A stretch of DNA of 64,000 bases, taken from NCBI GenBank assembly GCA_023014365.1, contig JAEBUN010000001.1:1612001-1676000 (forward strand). The letters are read 5' to 3'. Shown in pieces: positions 24,726 through 36,352 of the stretch. This DNA is from Lepiota brunneoincarnata. Lineage: Eukaryota; Basidiomycota; Agaricomycetes; Agaricales; Agaricaceae. Position 1 is the first letter of the stretch; each line of letters starts with the position of its first letter. A program made the translations under genes and the position numbers. The notes beneath the pieces are model-generated. The model did not search any database. It was given only the letters and a program-made list of their open reading frames with translations, and was not told the origin of the DNA.

Positions 24726-26900
24726 TCTCTGAGGGGGGTTATAGCGCTCCTATGCGACTTGAGGGTCTAGAATTGGGGCAGAACCGATCATAGAGAGTCC
24801 CTCCACGAGGTGACTAGCATCTGTTCCATGAACCCATGCAAAGTACTATTCGCCTATTGCTTCTTGACCGCATGAGTCTGGCCATGACCATATTGCAGTA
24901 CACCCGTTTGCAACGCGCGGCAGGGATTAATCCTGGAGCTATATCGGGCTGTACTGCCCATTGATTGATCTCTTCTGGCTATGTACTGCGGCATAGCATG
25001 GCCCCTGGTAAGGACTCCTCCTTCACGTCCCACGGGAAAATTATACGCCGCGGAAGGGACACAGAGTACTTGAATGCGCTATTCTTCCGATGGAAATAGA
25101 AGGATCACATCAGTGGTAGTTACAAAGCGGAAGAGAGGGGGAGGAAGAACGGGCCAGATTTTTTACAGCCAAGCAATGGAGGAAGCCCCGCTCGAAATAA
25201 TAAACTCGCGCGCCGATGAGCTGTAAATTGTTGGCGAGGGATAGAGATACGCCACACTAGACTAGTGTACATATCACATCATCCTCAAAGGAGATATTGC
25301 GACCGATGTGTATGAGTTTGGGTGCCGTAGACCGCACGACCATGTAAATCAGGTTACGTACCGACGGAGTTGTCCTTCCCCACTTGATTGCAACGTCTGC
25401 TCTCAACTCCCTTGTTCTGTGGGAGCTAAATGGTTACAGTCTCGACCTTATTTCGATGGCGCCGAGTGAGCCTGTGGGACCCCAGGCTTCGGGATTCAAA
25501 AACTTGCAAAAGTGCGACGTGATCATTGACTTCGTTTACTATTCGGTAGGCCAGCCCCCGGTCTCGTACTTCACCCCGCTGGGGTATCAGTCAACCCGTC
25601 TATGTAGGATCGGGATCAGTGATTATACCACAAGCATGCTTTCGGGCAATTCTTGTGAGCTCGTATCGCATGGCGTTCGCCTTTGCAGGAGTAGACCGGC
25701 GTTCTCTACCAAAGGGCCACCCGGTGACGTCCGGCGAGGTGCGAGCTCTTGGATAAAGTGACCTCCATTCCCGTTCTGCCTCCGAGGCGCTGCGTGCGCA
25801 CGCTTCAAGCAGGCGAAGAACCCAACGGTGGGTGACGGTGCCCTTCTTAGCGGGTCTCGCGCCCTCGAGGAAACGAACGGCTGGTTTGCTTGGGTTGGTG
25901 ACCTGTGGCCTGCGGGAATCACGGGAAGGTTGGTCTACCACCGGTACCTGGCAGCAGCATCATCCTGCATCACAACGACCGAAAGGCTTTAATGGCAATC
26001 AGATAGCCGGTTTCACGATTCCAGCACTAATGTTGTAGTATACAATCGATGCGTCTTCAGAGGTGATAGCAAGATAGATTTCGGAAGGTTTCCCAAGCAG
26101 AGAGAAGGCAGTCATTTAGACTTTGGTGGATCGTCCGTGAGTGATGTCAGATGTAACATGCACGTTACTCACAGCTGGATTGAGAGGCTCTCAGAGAGGG
26201 TACACGGAACCGCATGCACAAATGTTTCCTAAGATTGCTGTGAGGATACGAAGGGGGGTCGCCGTCGAGCAAGAGCGTACTGTATCCTTTTTACGGCCTC
26301 GTATCGCGCCTCGTACACATTTTTCTAGGTCAACGACTTGGACTTCGGTCCACTGCTGAACTAAACAAAAGATCGGTCCCTCGTCAATGACGAAATTATG
26401 TCGAAGAGATGCACATACCGTAGACAATATCGTTGTATGCCTGAAACAGTGATCCAGCAGCTTGGGGGTATTTTGAGAGCAGGGGGGAAAGAATAGAGTA
26501 CTATTAGCGGTCAAAGTTAGATCTTCTTTTCCATGAATAGCGCGTTCATACTTACCGAGGGATGTTTTTCCATCAACAAAGGAGAATTGAATTCTGCGTT
26601 GATAGCGTTGACGGGTGTGGATAAATACGACCAAACAATGGCTTTTACTCCGCTTTATTTCTTAAATCTTTGCACCAAAACCTCGTATGACGAGTCAAAA
26701 TGTTTTTTCTGAGACATATTTGTCAGGGCCGCGCACACTGTGCGTACATTAACATAACTCGGACGAAGAGGGGATAGATAACGAAGGGCCGTCCCATACC
26801 CCTTCCGAAGGATCGAGTGCGAACCTGCCCGCCCGTCCGCCCTGCCGTTTCTTCTTTATCTCCTGCGATAGTCCGTCTCTCACTCGTATCCTCACCTTCA
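24726..26900. other. Gene-poor, probably decayed accessory DNA
   Basis: About 2.2 kb without a gene I can support. The longest open frames (25384-25761 plus and 25600-25941 minus) overlap on opposite strands. The patch 25640-25960 is more GC-rich than its surroundings, but I recognise no domain. If the unit model is right, a glyoxal oxidase and a hydrolase once stood here, yet I find no trace of them. Confidence 0.4.
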
Positions 26901-27653
26901 ATGGCCTTGTCGCGAGCCAATGGACATCGTATGGCATATCATGGAAGGCCAATGCCCCCATCCTTGTTCTTGCACGAACCGCCCCGCCCAATAGGTTCGA
27001 CCACCGCCCACAAAGACAAGTTTAAGAATATACCTCAAGCTCGCTTATCCTCCCCAATCACCTTTGGACTCCTCTCAATACTCGGCACGCTCGCGATTAA
27101 TTCCCTCTGTGATTCATGTTTCAGCGTGACTCGAACATCCATCGTGGTCCTTTCCTCTATCCTCTTCCTCCCCTTGGTTCGGCCTACCTGGTGGCTGACC
27201 AAAGTTACCATCAAGATTTCACTATGGTCCACACTCTATGCCTTTTCCCTTTTCAACCGTGCCTTCGAATCAGCATTCCAGCTCGCAACATCCATAGCAT
27301 ATAACTACAAAAACCGCCCCCGTCAGGGTATCATCGCTGACTGGAAATCTAATACCCGGCGAACCTGTGTGGGATTGATCGCTGCCTACGTTCTCACCTC
27401 AGGAGTTCCCCTTCTTCAGGTGGCGACGATTTGGTCTCGAGCCATTCGGTTTGGCTTTCGACTGCTGAGGGCATATGCTTTGATGCAATATTATATGCTC
27501 CTACTCGCCAGTCTGGAGTTGATGATTTATATGCGGATGGATTGTGTTATGGCGCTCATCAGTGCACCATGGTTTCGGTGGGTGGTTCATCGGATGTGGT
27601 CGGTGTTGACTTGGAAGGATATAATTGTGCGTGGCTTTTCTCAGAGACAATGA
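26901..27653 (+). CDS. Four-helix membrane protein of unknown function
   Basis: The ATG at 26901 (MALSRANGHRMAYHGRPMPP) opens a single-exon frame of 250 residues. A Pro-rich head is followed by hydrophobic segments FGLLSILGTLAINSL, TSIVVLSSILFLPLV, VGLIAAYVLTSGVPLLQVAT and YYMLLLASLELMIYM, with a Trp-rich end (WFRWVVHRMWSVLTW). I do not recognise the family. A mutated copy of its 3' half lies at 32640-32830, directly after a relic of the alpha/beta hydrolase, which suggests it was the last gene of the duplicated glyoxal oxidase-hydrolase unit. The frame is intact here, unlike many neighbours. Confidence 0.6.
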   Translation: MALSRANGHRMAYHGRPMPPSLFLHEPPRPIGSTTAHKDKFKNIPQARLSSPITFGLLSILGTLAINSLCDSCFSVTRTSIVVLSSILFLPLVRPTWWLTKVTIKISLWSTLYAFSLFNRAFESAFQLATSIAYNYKNRPRQGIIADWKSNTRRTCVGLIAAYVLTSGVPLLQVATIWSRAIRFGFRLLRAYALMQYYMLLLASLELMIYMRMDCVMALISAPWFRWVVHRMWSVLTWKDIIVRGFSQRQ

Positions 27654-28040
27654 AAGCGTGCTGCTCATCTGCGTTTTCAGTTGGCATTCTCGCCTTCCGC
27701 GTACTATTATGTCCATCTTTCTTTGTATGGAAAGTAGCTTTGTTCCATTCTTTTGCGTTTCTGTGAAACATAGAGTCTATTCTTGTTTGGATATAATTCT
27801 GTGATTGGGCATGGAGATTAGCAGTTGTCGTCCGTGTTCATTAGACGCTTTGTTACCTTGTAGTAGAGTATTGAAATGTCAGGTGTATAGTCCAGATTGC
27901 GTTTGCCACTGGGTGATTCTCAATCGGAATTCTGTCCTGGAACCACAAACTCTAGCTTTCGATCCGCTACCGCCGTAAGCCCATGTATGAATGCGGAAAT
28001 CCGGACTACCATCCCAAAAATACAGTGATGACGATGGCTG

Positions 28041-28147
28041 GAACAGCGACTGATAACCGAAGTAATTGGGTTCGCGAATCCTTATTTAGACCGCAATCAA
28101 CCGGGATTGATCGATTCGAGGGTCAATTACCGCCACACTGCCGCAAG
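28041..28147 (+). repeat. Dispersed repeat R1, copy 1
   Basis: Contains GAACAGCGACTGATAACCGA and AGTAATTGGGTTCGCGAATC, also found at 33318-33420 and 43045-43390. R1 lies just upstream of glyoxal oxidase copies A (with R2 in between), B and C. Non-coding. Confidence 0.65.
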
Positions 28148-28210
28148 ATAATTAGTTCTCTTTCCTCGGGACCTCCTATGCTGCTATCGCGGGCCCTGGT
28201 TAGATTGTAG
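28148..28210 (+). repeat. Dispersed repeat R2, copy 2, left part
   Basis: Matches the start of the R2 copy at 24281 (AGTTCTCTTTCCTCGGGA, CTCCTATGCTGCTATCGC). It is cut at 28210 by the 1.09 kb terminal-inverted-repeat element and resumes at 29297. Confidence 0.6.
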
Positions 28211-29296
28211 TAGCCCCTGAAACGTGACTTCCTATCACGCAACATATTTTTTGTTTGTCCCACATTCCGTTCGGAGACCCCAGATACCCCCGAACGCTAG
28301 GTACAGAGAAAAAAGAAAAAAAAACCTGTTGGACTCGGGACTTGGGTGAAAACCACCTGGTGCTAATCCAATATTAGGTATGGTATTTCCAAGACGAGCT
28401 GGAATCAATATTGAATAATGAGCCGACTAGGTTACATGATAACTCGGGTGATTATACATGTAACCCTGTGAGGGACGAGACTCGCCTGCGTGCAGAATTC
28501 GTCCCTGCATCATATGTTCATTTGGGTATTTAAGTAGCACATTTGTACTTAGATACCTTAGCTCCCAACGACGAGGATGCCTCCGCTGCCATAAGACCTC
28601 CGAAAGGCTACAGCGTAACCAGCCTGCAGTTTCTTTCCCCCAGTTTAACTCTCAGTCTCTCTTTCTCTCGCTCTCTCAAGTTTCCCTATGATCCCTCACT
28701 CAACTGGAGTTGTACTTGTAACCAGTTTCATGAGGTTGAGAAGACGAGCCCAGCAACTGTTTCGCCAGTTGCGCTCGTTTGTATCATTTGGTTGCTAACG
28801 TGACACTTTCACTACAACCCCTCGTCAAGTACTCGCTAACATGCAAATATAAGGGAGACGTTCGAAGCTGACTGTAGGGAAAATATGACAATAGAACCAG
28901 GGGCCGGTTTGATCCATGCGCCACTACGATAGAGACTCAACTTTAAAACTTGTAAGGTAATCCCACATGTCATGTTCGGTACCTATTCTAATCCCCAGCA
29001 GTGAGCAGCGAATACCTGTTGATCTTGTAACATGGTGTGCACATATTACATGCCCTCATAGTCAATCTTACCTTATCACTGGATTTTTTCGTATGACCGA
29101 GCTGACAGCTTAATCGACTTGCATACCAACTAGCACTTTTTTGGTGTCAATATATATTCTATCTTAGCGTTGTTGTGAATCCATAGTACGACATCAGTCA
29201 TCTGAGCGGTGGTGGTCCGAAGGTACCTGGGGTCTCCGGGCGGGATGGGGACAAATAAAATGCGTTGCGTGACAGATAGTCACGTTTCAGGGGCTA
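28211..29296. mobile_element. 1.09 kb non-autonomous DNA transposon-like element with long terminal inverted repeats
   Basis: The ends are inverted copies of each other: 28211-28228 (TAGCCCCTGAAACGTGAC) is exactly complementary to 29279-29296. Similarity continues inward for 75-80 bases through CACGCAAC, TTTGTCCC and GGAGACCCCAG (left arm to about 28290, right arm from about 29222). The element interrupts repeat R2. A TA could be the target duplication, since both ends read TA next to GCCCC. The inside has no transposase; the longest frame is 86 codons. A 290-base internal part (28515-28805) has a diverged inverted copy at 36970-37240. Size and structure fit a MITE-like or deleted Tc1/mariner- or Harbinger-class element; class not settled. 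Confidence 0.8.
28515..28805 (+). repeat. Inverted-repeat partner of 36970-37240
   Basis: About 290 bases, roughly 80-85% identical by eye to the reverse complement of 36970-37240. Shared blocks include TATTTAAGTAGCACATTTGT, CATAAGACCTCCGA, GCTACAGCGTAAC and GAGAAGACGAGCCCAGCAAC. The TATTTAAG box looks like a core promoter, so this may be the old 5' end of a gene or element. Confidence 0.7.
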
Positions 29297-29645
29297 TCCA
29301 GATTCTGCAGCCACATGGCAGAGCGCAAGACCAAGTCAAATATTCACAAGTCGATGGGGTGAACCGAGTAGGGCGCGTGGATTCCAAGTCGATTGGTTCA
29401 GCCAGCACAGAGTCGCCCACCGCATACCAATGGAGTGAAATATTTATGCCGGGTACTGCCTGCCACTGGCAGAACCGCCGAAAGTCAAGATGGTCGCCCT
29501 CTTCCGTCGCAGACGCTAACATCAATCACATTTCATGGCATAACAGGTGCTACGTATGCTCAGAGGAAAGCTAACGGACAACATGAAGTTGTGGACCATT
29601 CCAATCCGGCGATACTAGATATGATCTACTGACCGCTGTAGACCA
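29297..29645 (+). repeat. Dispersed repeat R2, copy 2, right part
   Basis: Continues the R2 copy split by the element ending at 29296: CAAGTCAAATATTCACAAGT, GGTCGCCCTCTTCCGTCGC, GAAAGCTAACGGACAACATG and TGACCGCTGTAGACC all have partners in 24360-24720. It leads straight into the promoter block of glyoxal oxidase A. Confidence 0.7.
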
Positions 29646-29819
29646 AACCAGCGTGTCATCTAACGCGTATTGGGGGCCAGGTCTTCACGCTAATCTGGTA
29701 TATATTAACGCCCAAATAGATATCCGATCGACTCCAGGATAGATAATTGGCCAGAAGAACCGCGCATCAGATACAGGGAAGGTATATCGACTGCCCCTGA
29801 GTTATCTTCCCGAAGGCCT

Positions 29820-30235
29820 ACAGCCTCATGTTCGATGTTCTCATCATAGCTTCCGCAGCACCTTGTCACCTTCAGATGACTGTGCTTGCTATGGGCTATT
29901 TTGGTGTCCTTCAAACTCGTGGGTATGAGAGCAACAAAATTCATGCCTAACTCCATCAATCCTCGCACGATAGTGCTTCGTCTGGGAATTGAGGAACCAT
30001 TTCGCTCAAGGAGTACTATTTCCGTAGACCCGGTCCCTAGCCTCCTCAATTGGGTCCAAAGCGTTGTATGAAAGGCTGTATTTGAGCCTAGTGGGTCCGT
30101 GGAGATACACATGGTCACGAGAATGCTGAAGTTTACAGTGCGTTCTTCAGGAATTGCCGAAGGTGCATATAAGTAACCGCCCCGCTCCGGGAGCTTCTGC
30201 AAGTCCCATTGCGTTGGAACTCCACAGAACTTATT
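29820..30235 (+). promoter_or_regulatory. Conserved promoter block of glyoxal oxidase A
   Basis: Aligns with the regions upstream of copies B and C. Shared features at similar distances: CCTCGCACGA and GTGCTTCGTCTGGGAATT (core at 29974, 262 bases before the ATG), GGTCACGAGAA near 30113, and a TATA box CATATAAGTAA at 30166 (70 bases before the ATG). Divergence elsewhere makes these the best candidates for regulatory sites. Confidence 0.6.
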
Positions 30236-32345
30236 ATGATGGGGGAACTTCACTTGTCCTTGCTGTTTATCTCCCTACTTCGCTGGCAGGGGCAGTAGGG
30301 GGCTGGTGGTCGAGGATGGCATTTCGTGCAGAATGGCACCTCTGGCATTGTCGCACTCGAGTCCATCGTCGTCTCGGATACACTGGCTATCTTCTTTGAC
30401 AGAGCCACCAATGATCCCTTGCAGCTTGACGGACATCCTGCCTGGGGAGCGCTTTGGAACATGGAGACGAACACTGCGTCAGCACTTGAGGTCGTGTCTG
30501 ACAGTTTCTGTGCTTCAGGAGGATTTCTGAGCAACGGCACTATGGTGGGGTTCCCTATTAGGTTAGCCAAATGACAATAATCGCTAAGTCTATGCAACAC
30601 AGGTCAGCGTTGGCGGGCACATTCCCGTCATCCCCGAGGCTCATGACGGCCGGATGGGTCTAAGGATGTGGGAGCCTTGCGATGACCCCAATGGTGTTGG
30701 TTGCAAGCTGTTTGAGGACCAAGACAATTTTCACCTTGCGGAGACGAGATGGTACCCATCGAGTGCAAGAATTTTCGATGGTTCTCTGGTAACTCATTTT
30801 TTTTCAGAGGATCCACGGCAGACTGATTGGTTGAACATAGATGGTTGTCGGAGGTATACACGAGGGGACCCCGTTCTATAATGTCGATCCTGTCAACAAC
30901 CTTGAGTTCTTCCCAAAAAAAGACGGTGGCGTTCCAAGGCCATTGAAATTCCTCGAGCGCACTGTTCCTGCTAATCTATTCCCTCGGTAAGTGCTGCGAC
31001 TCCTGTGATATAGGTTCGAATTGAATACTTACCTTCATCGTGTATTAGAGTCCTGGCCCTGCCTGACGGCAAAACATTTATGGCGGCTAACAACCAAACC
31101 ATTATCTATGATGTAGAAAAGAACACCGAGACTATCCTCCCTGACATTCCTAATGGCGTCCGGGTCACAAATCCATTCGATGGTACTATCACCCTCCTAC
31201 CTCTCCACCCACCTCATTATATCCCGGAGGTCCTCATCTGTGGCGGCAGCAACACGGATGACCAAATTCCCGTAGATCAACTCTCGGCACAGAACCCCGC
31301 ATCAGACCAGTGTACTCGTATGACATTGACTCCAGAGGGAATCAAACGCGGCTGGGAGATTGAACGGATGTTGGAGCCTAGAGTGATGCCGGAAATGATT
31401 CTCATGCCTAATGGTCAAGTCTTGATTATCAATGGTGCACAGACTGGGTATCCTGGGTATGACTCGGTCAAGGATCCTGTCGGTAATTCCTCGAATACGG
31501 ATCACCCCGCGTAAGTAGCTCCATGTTCACAGACAATTGTCAGTTTTGAGTGACATTTCGTATAGATTTACTCCATCACTGTACACTCCCGATGCACCAC
31601 TAGGGAAGCGTATCAGCAACAAGGGACTCCCGACGACGGATATTGCTCGGCTTTATCACTCGAGTGTAACTTTGACGCAGAAAGGGTACGCCGCAAACAC
31701 ACTCTCATAGATAAATCCACTAATGATGGCCTTCAGTAACATCATGCTTGCTGGTTCCAACCCCAATGGGATGGTGGTCAATGGAACCAAGTATGCTAGG
31801 TGAGCCTCATGTTTCTTTTGAAAGTAGAGAAGATTCTCATACAGACACATAGTGAATTCCGAGTAGAATACTTGAACCCTCCTTATATGACCGTTGAGCG
31901 GCCTCAGCTGTCCAACATCCCCAAGAAGATTGCCTTCAACACCAAGTTCCATGTGGATGTCTCCATCCCCAGGAATCTCAGGGGGAACGATATTAAAGGT
32001 ATTGATCCATTTTCGTTCGTGGGAGGCCTGATCTTACACAGTGTTAGTTGCTCTGATCGACCTTGGCTTCTCATCGCATGCCTTCCATTCTAGCTCTCGT
32101 CTAGTCTTCATGGATGCTCAGCTATCGCGAAACGGGAGGACTCTGACGATCACTAGTCCACCGAATAACCGTGTATATCCTCCTGGCCCGGGTATGTTTA
32201 TCCACGCCTGTTACAAATATGCAGCATTAACTGTGGGATAGCTTATATCTTTTTGACGGTTGACGATGTGACAAGCGCGGGTGTTAGAGTTATGATGGGC
32301 AATGGTGCTTCGCCTCCTGTGAAAGATCAAGGAATTCGACTTTGA
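30236..32345 (+). CDS. Glyoxal oxidase (AA5_1 copper radical oxidase), copy A; signal-peptide frame broken
   Basis: Glyoxal oxidases are secreted copper enzymes that oxidise small aldehydes and release H2O2, feeding lignin peroxidases. Exons give [36 protein letters not shown] (Cys of the Cys-Tyr cofactor), [14 protein letters not shown] (its Tyr partner), [32 protein letters not shown] (Tyr-His copper ligands), [15 protein letters not shown] (second His ligand) and [12 protein letters not shown] with YIFLTVDD in the DUF1929 domain. Ligand roles are from the Phanerochaete enzyme. About eight introns. Between the start (30236/30239) and GWHF the frame is out of register with copy B: an extra T near 30275 and a 2-base loss near 30300 lead to a stop (TAG at about 30296-30298). 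The rest is open to 32345. Near-intact or a very young pseudogene. Confidence 0.85.
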
Positions 32346-32479
32346 GGGGTTCATCTTCTATCACACAGCACAAACGAGTTGAGAAGAAATGTGTAGCGTT
32401 TATGATTGTGTATTCATGAATTTCCCATGGGCATGAACAGACACATTGTGGTCATGTTTAGTGTCTAGAGCCAGTAGCG

Positions 32480-32640
32480 AAAAGTTGACTTCGATATCTA
32501 CTCGCCAAAACTCTGTTTGGGCACAAGTCCCTTTGTTGTCGTACTTGTAGTTGTATACTTCCACGGCGGGGGCTTGGTAGCAAGCGCAAAATTTGACTTC
32601 CCTGTTGGTTATACAGTACAATTTTTAGCAGGCCCGATTA
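32480..32640 (+). pseudogene. Relic of the alpha/beta hydrolase gene (unit A)
   Basis: Reads VVYFHGGGLVASAKFDFP, a diverged version of VIYFHGGGLTVGNRKSWFP from the intact gene at 46290. Only the oxyanion-hole region survives; start, nucleophile and C-terminus are missing. It stands at the same place after glyoxal oxidase A as the intact gene does after copy C. Confidence 0.7.
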
Positions 32641-32830
32641 ACACTTCAGCTCGCGACATCCACAGCATTTACTTTCTTGTCAGGATATCAGCGTTAATTG
32701 GAAATAGGACGCCTGGCGAATACATGTAGTACTGATTACCTTTTACGTTCTCACATCAGAATCCCCTTCCTTCAGGTGGCGATGGTTTGGCCTCGAGCGG
32801 TCCGGTTCGTGTTTTGACTACTGAGGGGGT
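32640..32830 (+). pseudogene. Relic of the four-helix membrane protein gene
   Basis: DNA matches the 3' half of the gene at 26901-27653: CAGCTCGCGACATCCACAGC, then ACGCCTGGCGAA, CGTTCTCACATCAG, CTTCAGGTGGCGATGGTTTG and CCTCGAGCGGTCCGGTTCG. Several indels and stops remove coding ability. The adjoining hydrolase relic shows that both genes belonged to one duplicated unit. Confidence 0.65.
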
Positions 32831-33310
32831 TTGTATGTGACTCATAGAGCCCACCCGACCCTGTGCGTAGCTCTGTGATTTAGTCATGGAAATTAGCACG
32901 GCTCGAGTTTTCTTTTTTTTTTCCTTCGGTCAGGGCAAAAACTGATTACCAGCTAACCTCTAGGACTAGGTCCCGAGAGTGTGAGGTTCTCCCTTTCGGG
33001 CATACTCACTGAAAACCCCTGGTATTCCATGGTTTCCCATTACACCCTCCTGTGATTTTGCACTGGCTTCAAGCCTAGTGCTAGTCAATCATATTGACTT
33101 GTGTCTCTATGATCCCTTTCACTCGGGGCAGGCCCAAAGCACTGGCTCGAGTTTTCCATCATGAATGCTGTCATATCTGATGCCCCCTGAGTCGTCCGGG
33201 GGGCCTGGGGAACCAAGTATGCTGCATACTGCTCAAATATCTTGATTGAATGTGTCGTGATAAGGCACGGCTAAAATTCGAACTGTCATCTCCAAAATAC
33301 GGAGGTGACA
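32831..33310. other. Intergenic between units A and B
   Basis: About 480 bases of non-coding DNA between the membrane-protein relic and repeat R1. Contains a T-run (32908-32920). No gene seen. Confidence 0.4.
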
Positions 33311-33420
33311 ATACCAGGAACAGTGACTGATCACCGAAGTGATTGGGTTCGCGGATCCTCATTTGTGGGCAGCGATCGATCCTGGATTGTTAATTTGCGG
33401 GACCAGGGAAGGGCCGCTGC
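33311..33420 (+). repeat. Dispersed repeat R1, copy 2
   Basis: GAACAGTGACTGATCACCGA, GTGATTGGGTTCGCGGATCC, CTCATTTGTGGGCAG and TTAATTTGCGGGACC match the R1 copies near 28041 and 43045-43390. This copy has no insertion between the TTTGTGG and GGGACC blocks, so it serves as the reference form. Confidence 0.65.
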
Positions 33421-33589
33421 AGATGGGAACGACTGATAGGGTGTGAATGCATCGGGGGTCAGGTCTTCACTGGGCCGATATTGGATGTATCAACACTCAG
33501 TTAGATATCAGATGGAGTCGATTGGATCCAGGACGTAAATGCTGGGCTACTCGGAGGAATTGTGGCACGTCAGACGTCCATATATCATT

Positions 33590-34046
33590 TACGCTCGGTT
33601 TATCTTGCTGAAGACCCAAGCCTCATGTTCGCTGTTCTTATCATAACTTCCATAGCTCCTTTCCGCCTTCAGCTTGCTATCCGCGTTTATTGGTGTTCTC
33701 CAGAATCGTGGGTATGAGGGCAATACAATTCATGGCTAGCACTGTAAATCCTCGCACGACGGTGCTTCGTCTGGGAATTTGAGGTGCACCACTTCCGTCC
33801 TGGAGGCACTATTCCCACAGGCTCCATGTCTGGTGGTGCCCTCAATTGGTGTCCGAAATGTCGCATGAGGGTCTGTATTCGTCCTTGAACCCAGTGGCGC
33901 CATGGAGATACCTATGATCACGAGAATATAAAAGTCTACAATGGATCTATTAGGTATTTCCGAAGACGCATATAAGTAATCCGCTCTGCAGTCGAGAGCT
34001 TCTGCAAGTCTGAGTTCTCTAAAACCCCACAGACTTTATTATTATT
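33590..34046 (+). promoter_or_regulatory. Conserved promoter block of glyoxal oxidase B
   Basis: Closest to the block before copy C. GGTGCTTCGTCTGGGAATTT is at 33761-33780 (core 283 bases before the ATG), GATCACGAGAA at 33916, and TATA box CATATAAGTAA at 33968-33979 (about 78 bases before the ATG). Confidence 0.65.
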
Positions 34047-36146
34047 ATGGGAGGACTTCGCTTGTCCTTGCTGTTTATCTTCCTACTCGCTGACAGGACA
34101 ATAGCGGCCGCTGGCAGTCGGGGATGGCACTTCGTGCAGAATGGCACCTCTGGCATTGTCGCACTCGAGTCCATCGTCGTCTCGGATACACTGGCTATCT
34201 TCTTTGACAGGGCCACCAATGACCCCTTGGAGATCGACGGACATCCTGCCTGGGGAGCGCTCTGGAACATGGAGACGAACACTGCTTCAGCTCTCGAAGT
34301 TGTGTCCGACAGTTTTTGTGCTTCAGGAGGATTTTTGAGTAATGGTACCATGGTAGGGTCCCCACTGGTTAACCAAATGACATAATTAACTGAATCTATG
34401 CAACGAAGGTCAGCGTTGGTGGCCATAACCCCGTCATTCCAGAGGCTCATGACGGCCGGATGGGTCTAAGGATCTGGGAGCCTTGCGACTGACCCCAATG
34501 GTGTTGGCTGCAAGTTGTTTGAGGACCAAGACAACCTTCACCTTGCGGAGACGAGGTGGTACCCATCGAGTGCAAGGATTTTCGATGGCTCTCTGGTAAT
34601 TTATTTTTACAGAGAATTTATAGGGGACTAATCCGCTGTGAACAGATGGTTGTTGGAGGTATACATGAAGTGACTCCGTTCTATAATGTCGATCCTGTCA
34701 ACAACATTGAATTCTTCCCAAAAAAAGATGGTGGCATCCCAAGACCATTGAAATTCCTTGAGCGCAGTCTTCCTGCTAATTTATTCCCTCGGTAAGTACA
34801 ACTCCTGTGGTGAGGGGTTTTAACTAATCGCGTTCGTTATGCATCATTATATCAGAACCATAGCCTTGCCCGATGGCACGGTGTTCATGGCGGCTAACAA
34901 CCAAACCATTATCTATGATGTAGAAAAGAACACCGAGACTATCCTCCCTGACATCCCTAATGGCGTCCGGGTCACAAATCCCTTCGATGGCACTATCACC
35001 CTCCTACCTCTCCACCCACCTCATTATATCCCGGAAGTTCTCATCTGCGGTGGTACTAATACCAGTGACCAAGCCCCTGAAGGCTCACTCTCATCGCAAA
35101 CCCCCGCATCAGACCAGTGCAGTCGTATGACACTGACTCTGGAGGGAATCAAACGCGGCTGGGAGATCGAAAGAATGTTGGAGCCTAGAATGATGCCAGA
35201 GATGATTCTCATGCCTAATGGTCAAGTCCTAATTATCAATGGTGCACAGACTGGGTATGCTGCCCTTGGCACCGTCACGGACCCTATCGGAAACTTCTCA
35301 AATGCAGATCACCCTGCGTAAGTAGCCATGCTCACAGCAAATTTCATGTTTTGACTGATGTTCGGGCTGGCAGATTTACTCCATCACTGTACACTCCCAG
35401 TGCACCATTAGGGAAGCGTATCAGCAACAAGGGACTCCCAACGACAGATATTGCGCGCATTTATCATTCGACTGTAACTTTGACACAGAAAGGGTATGCC
35501 ACAACTACTCTCCTATGGTTGAGTAATGACGCCCTTTAGCAACTTCATGCTTGCTGGTTCCAATCCAAACGGGAGGGTTGTCAATGGGACCAAATATTCT
35601 AGGTGAGCTCCGAGATTTCCAGAGGCGAAGAAGGTTCTCATACAGACACAGTGAATTCCGAGTAGAATACTTGAACCCTCCTTATATGACTGTTGAGCGG
35701 CCTCAATTGTCCAACGTTCCCAAGAAAATTGCCTTCAATACCAAGTTCCATATGGATGTCTCCATCCCCAGGAATCTCAGGGGGAACAATATTAAAGGTA
35801 TTAATCCATTTTTGTTCGTGGGGGGGGACCGATCTTACATGGTGTTAGTTGCTCTGATCGACCTTGGCTTCTCATCGCATGCCTTCCATTCTAGCTCTCG
35901 TCTAGTCTTCATGGATGCTCAGCTATCGAGAAACGGGAAGACTCTGACGATCACTAGTCCACCGAATAACCGTGTATATCCTCCTGGCCCCGGTATGTTT
36001 ATTCACACCTGTTACAAATATGCAACACTGACTGTGGGATAGCTTATATCTTTTTGACGGTTGACGATGTGACAAGCGCGGGTGTTAGAGTCATGATGGG
36101 CAATGGTGCTTCGCCTCCTGTGAAGGATCAAGGAGTTCGACTTTGA
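34047..36146 (+). CDS. Glyoxal oxidase (AA5_1), copy B; one frameshift
   Basis: The only copy whose first exon is intact: [20 protein letters not shown] is a good signal peptide, followed by [16 protein letters not shown]. Cofactor and ligand motifs are all present: [56 protein letters not shown]. The single defect is an extra C at about 34498 (GCGACTGACCCC where copies A, C and D have GCGATGAY), which turns [10 protein letters not shown] into a stop. Correcting that base would give about 560 residues. Eight introns at the same places as the other copies. The extracellular enzyme would make H2O2 from glyoxal or methylglyoxal (family knowledge). Followed by a truncated hydrolase. Confidence 0.87.
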
Positions 36147-36352
36147 GGGGCCCATGTATGTGCTCCTATCACGCATGATAAATGAACTGTATCGTGTAGA
36201 TGAAACGTGTAGTATTTTGAATTGCTCATGAACTTCCCCTGCACGTGAATGAAAACCTTGTGACCATGCCCAGCATGATCTAGAGCTTCGAATTTTAAAT
36301 CCGGAGAGCCGATTACAGTTTTACATCCCCCGGTGGGTGACAGGACTCACCG

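Noticed and set aside
25384..25941. Opposite-strand open frames at 25384-25761 and 25600-25941
   Set aside because: They overlap each other, have no recognisable domain and no clear splice or promoter context.
29705..30253. 182-codon minus-strand open frame upstream of glyoxal oxidase A
   Set aside because: Coincides with the conserved promoter block; the matching regions before copies B and C do not keep the frame.
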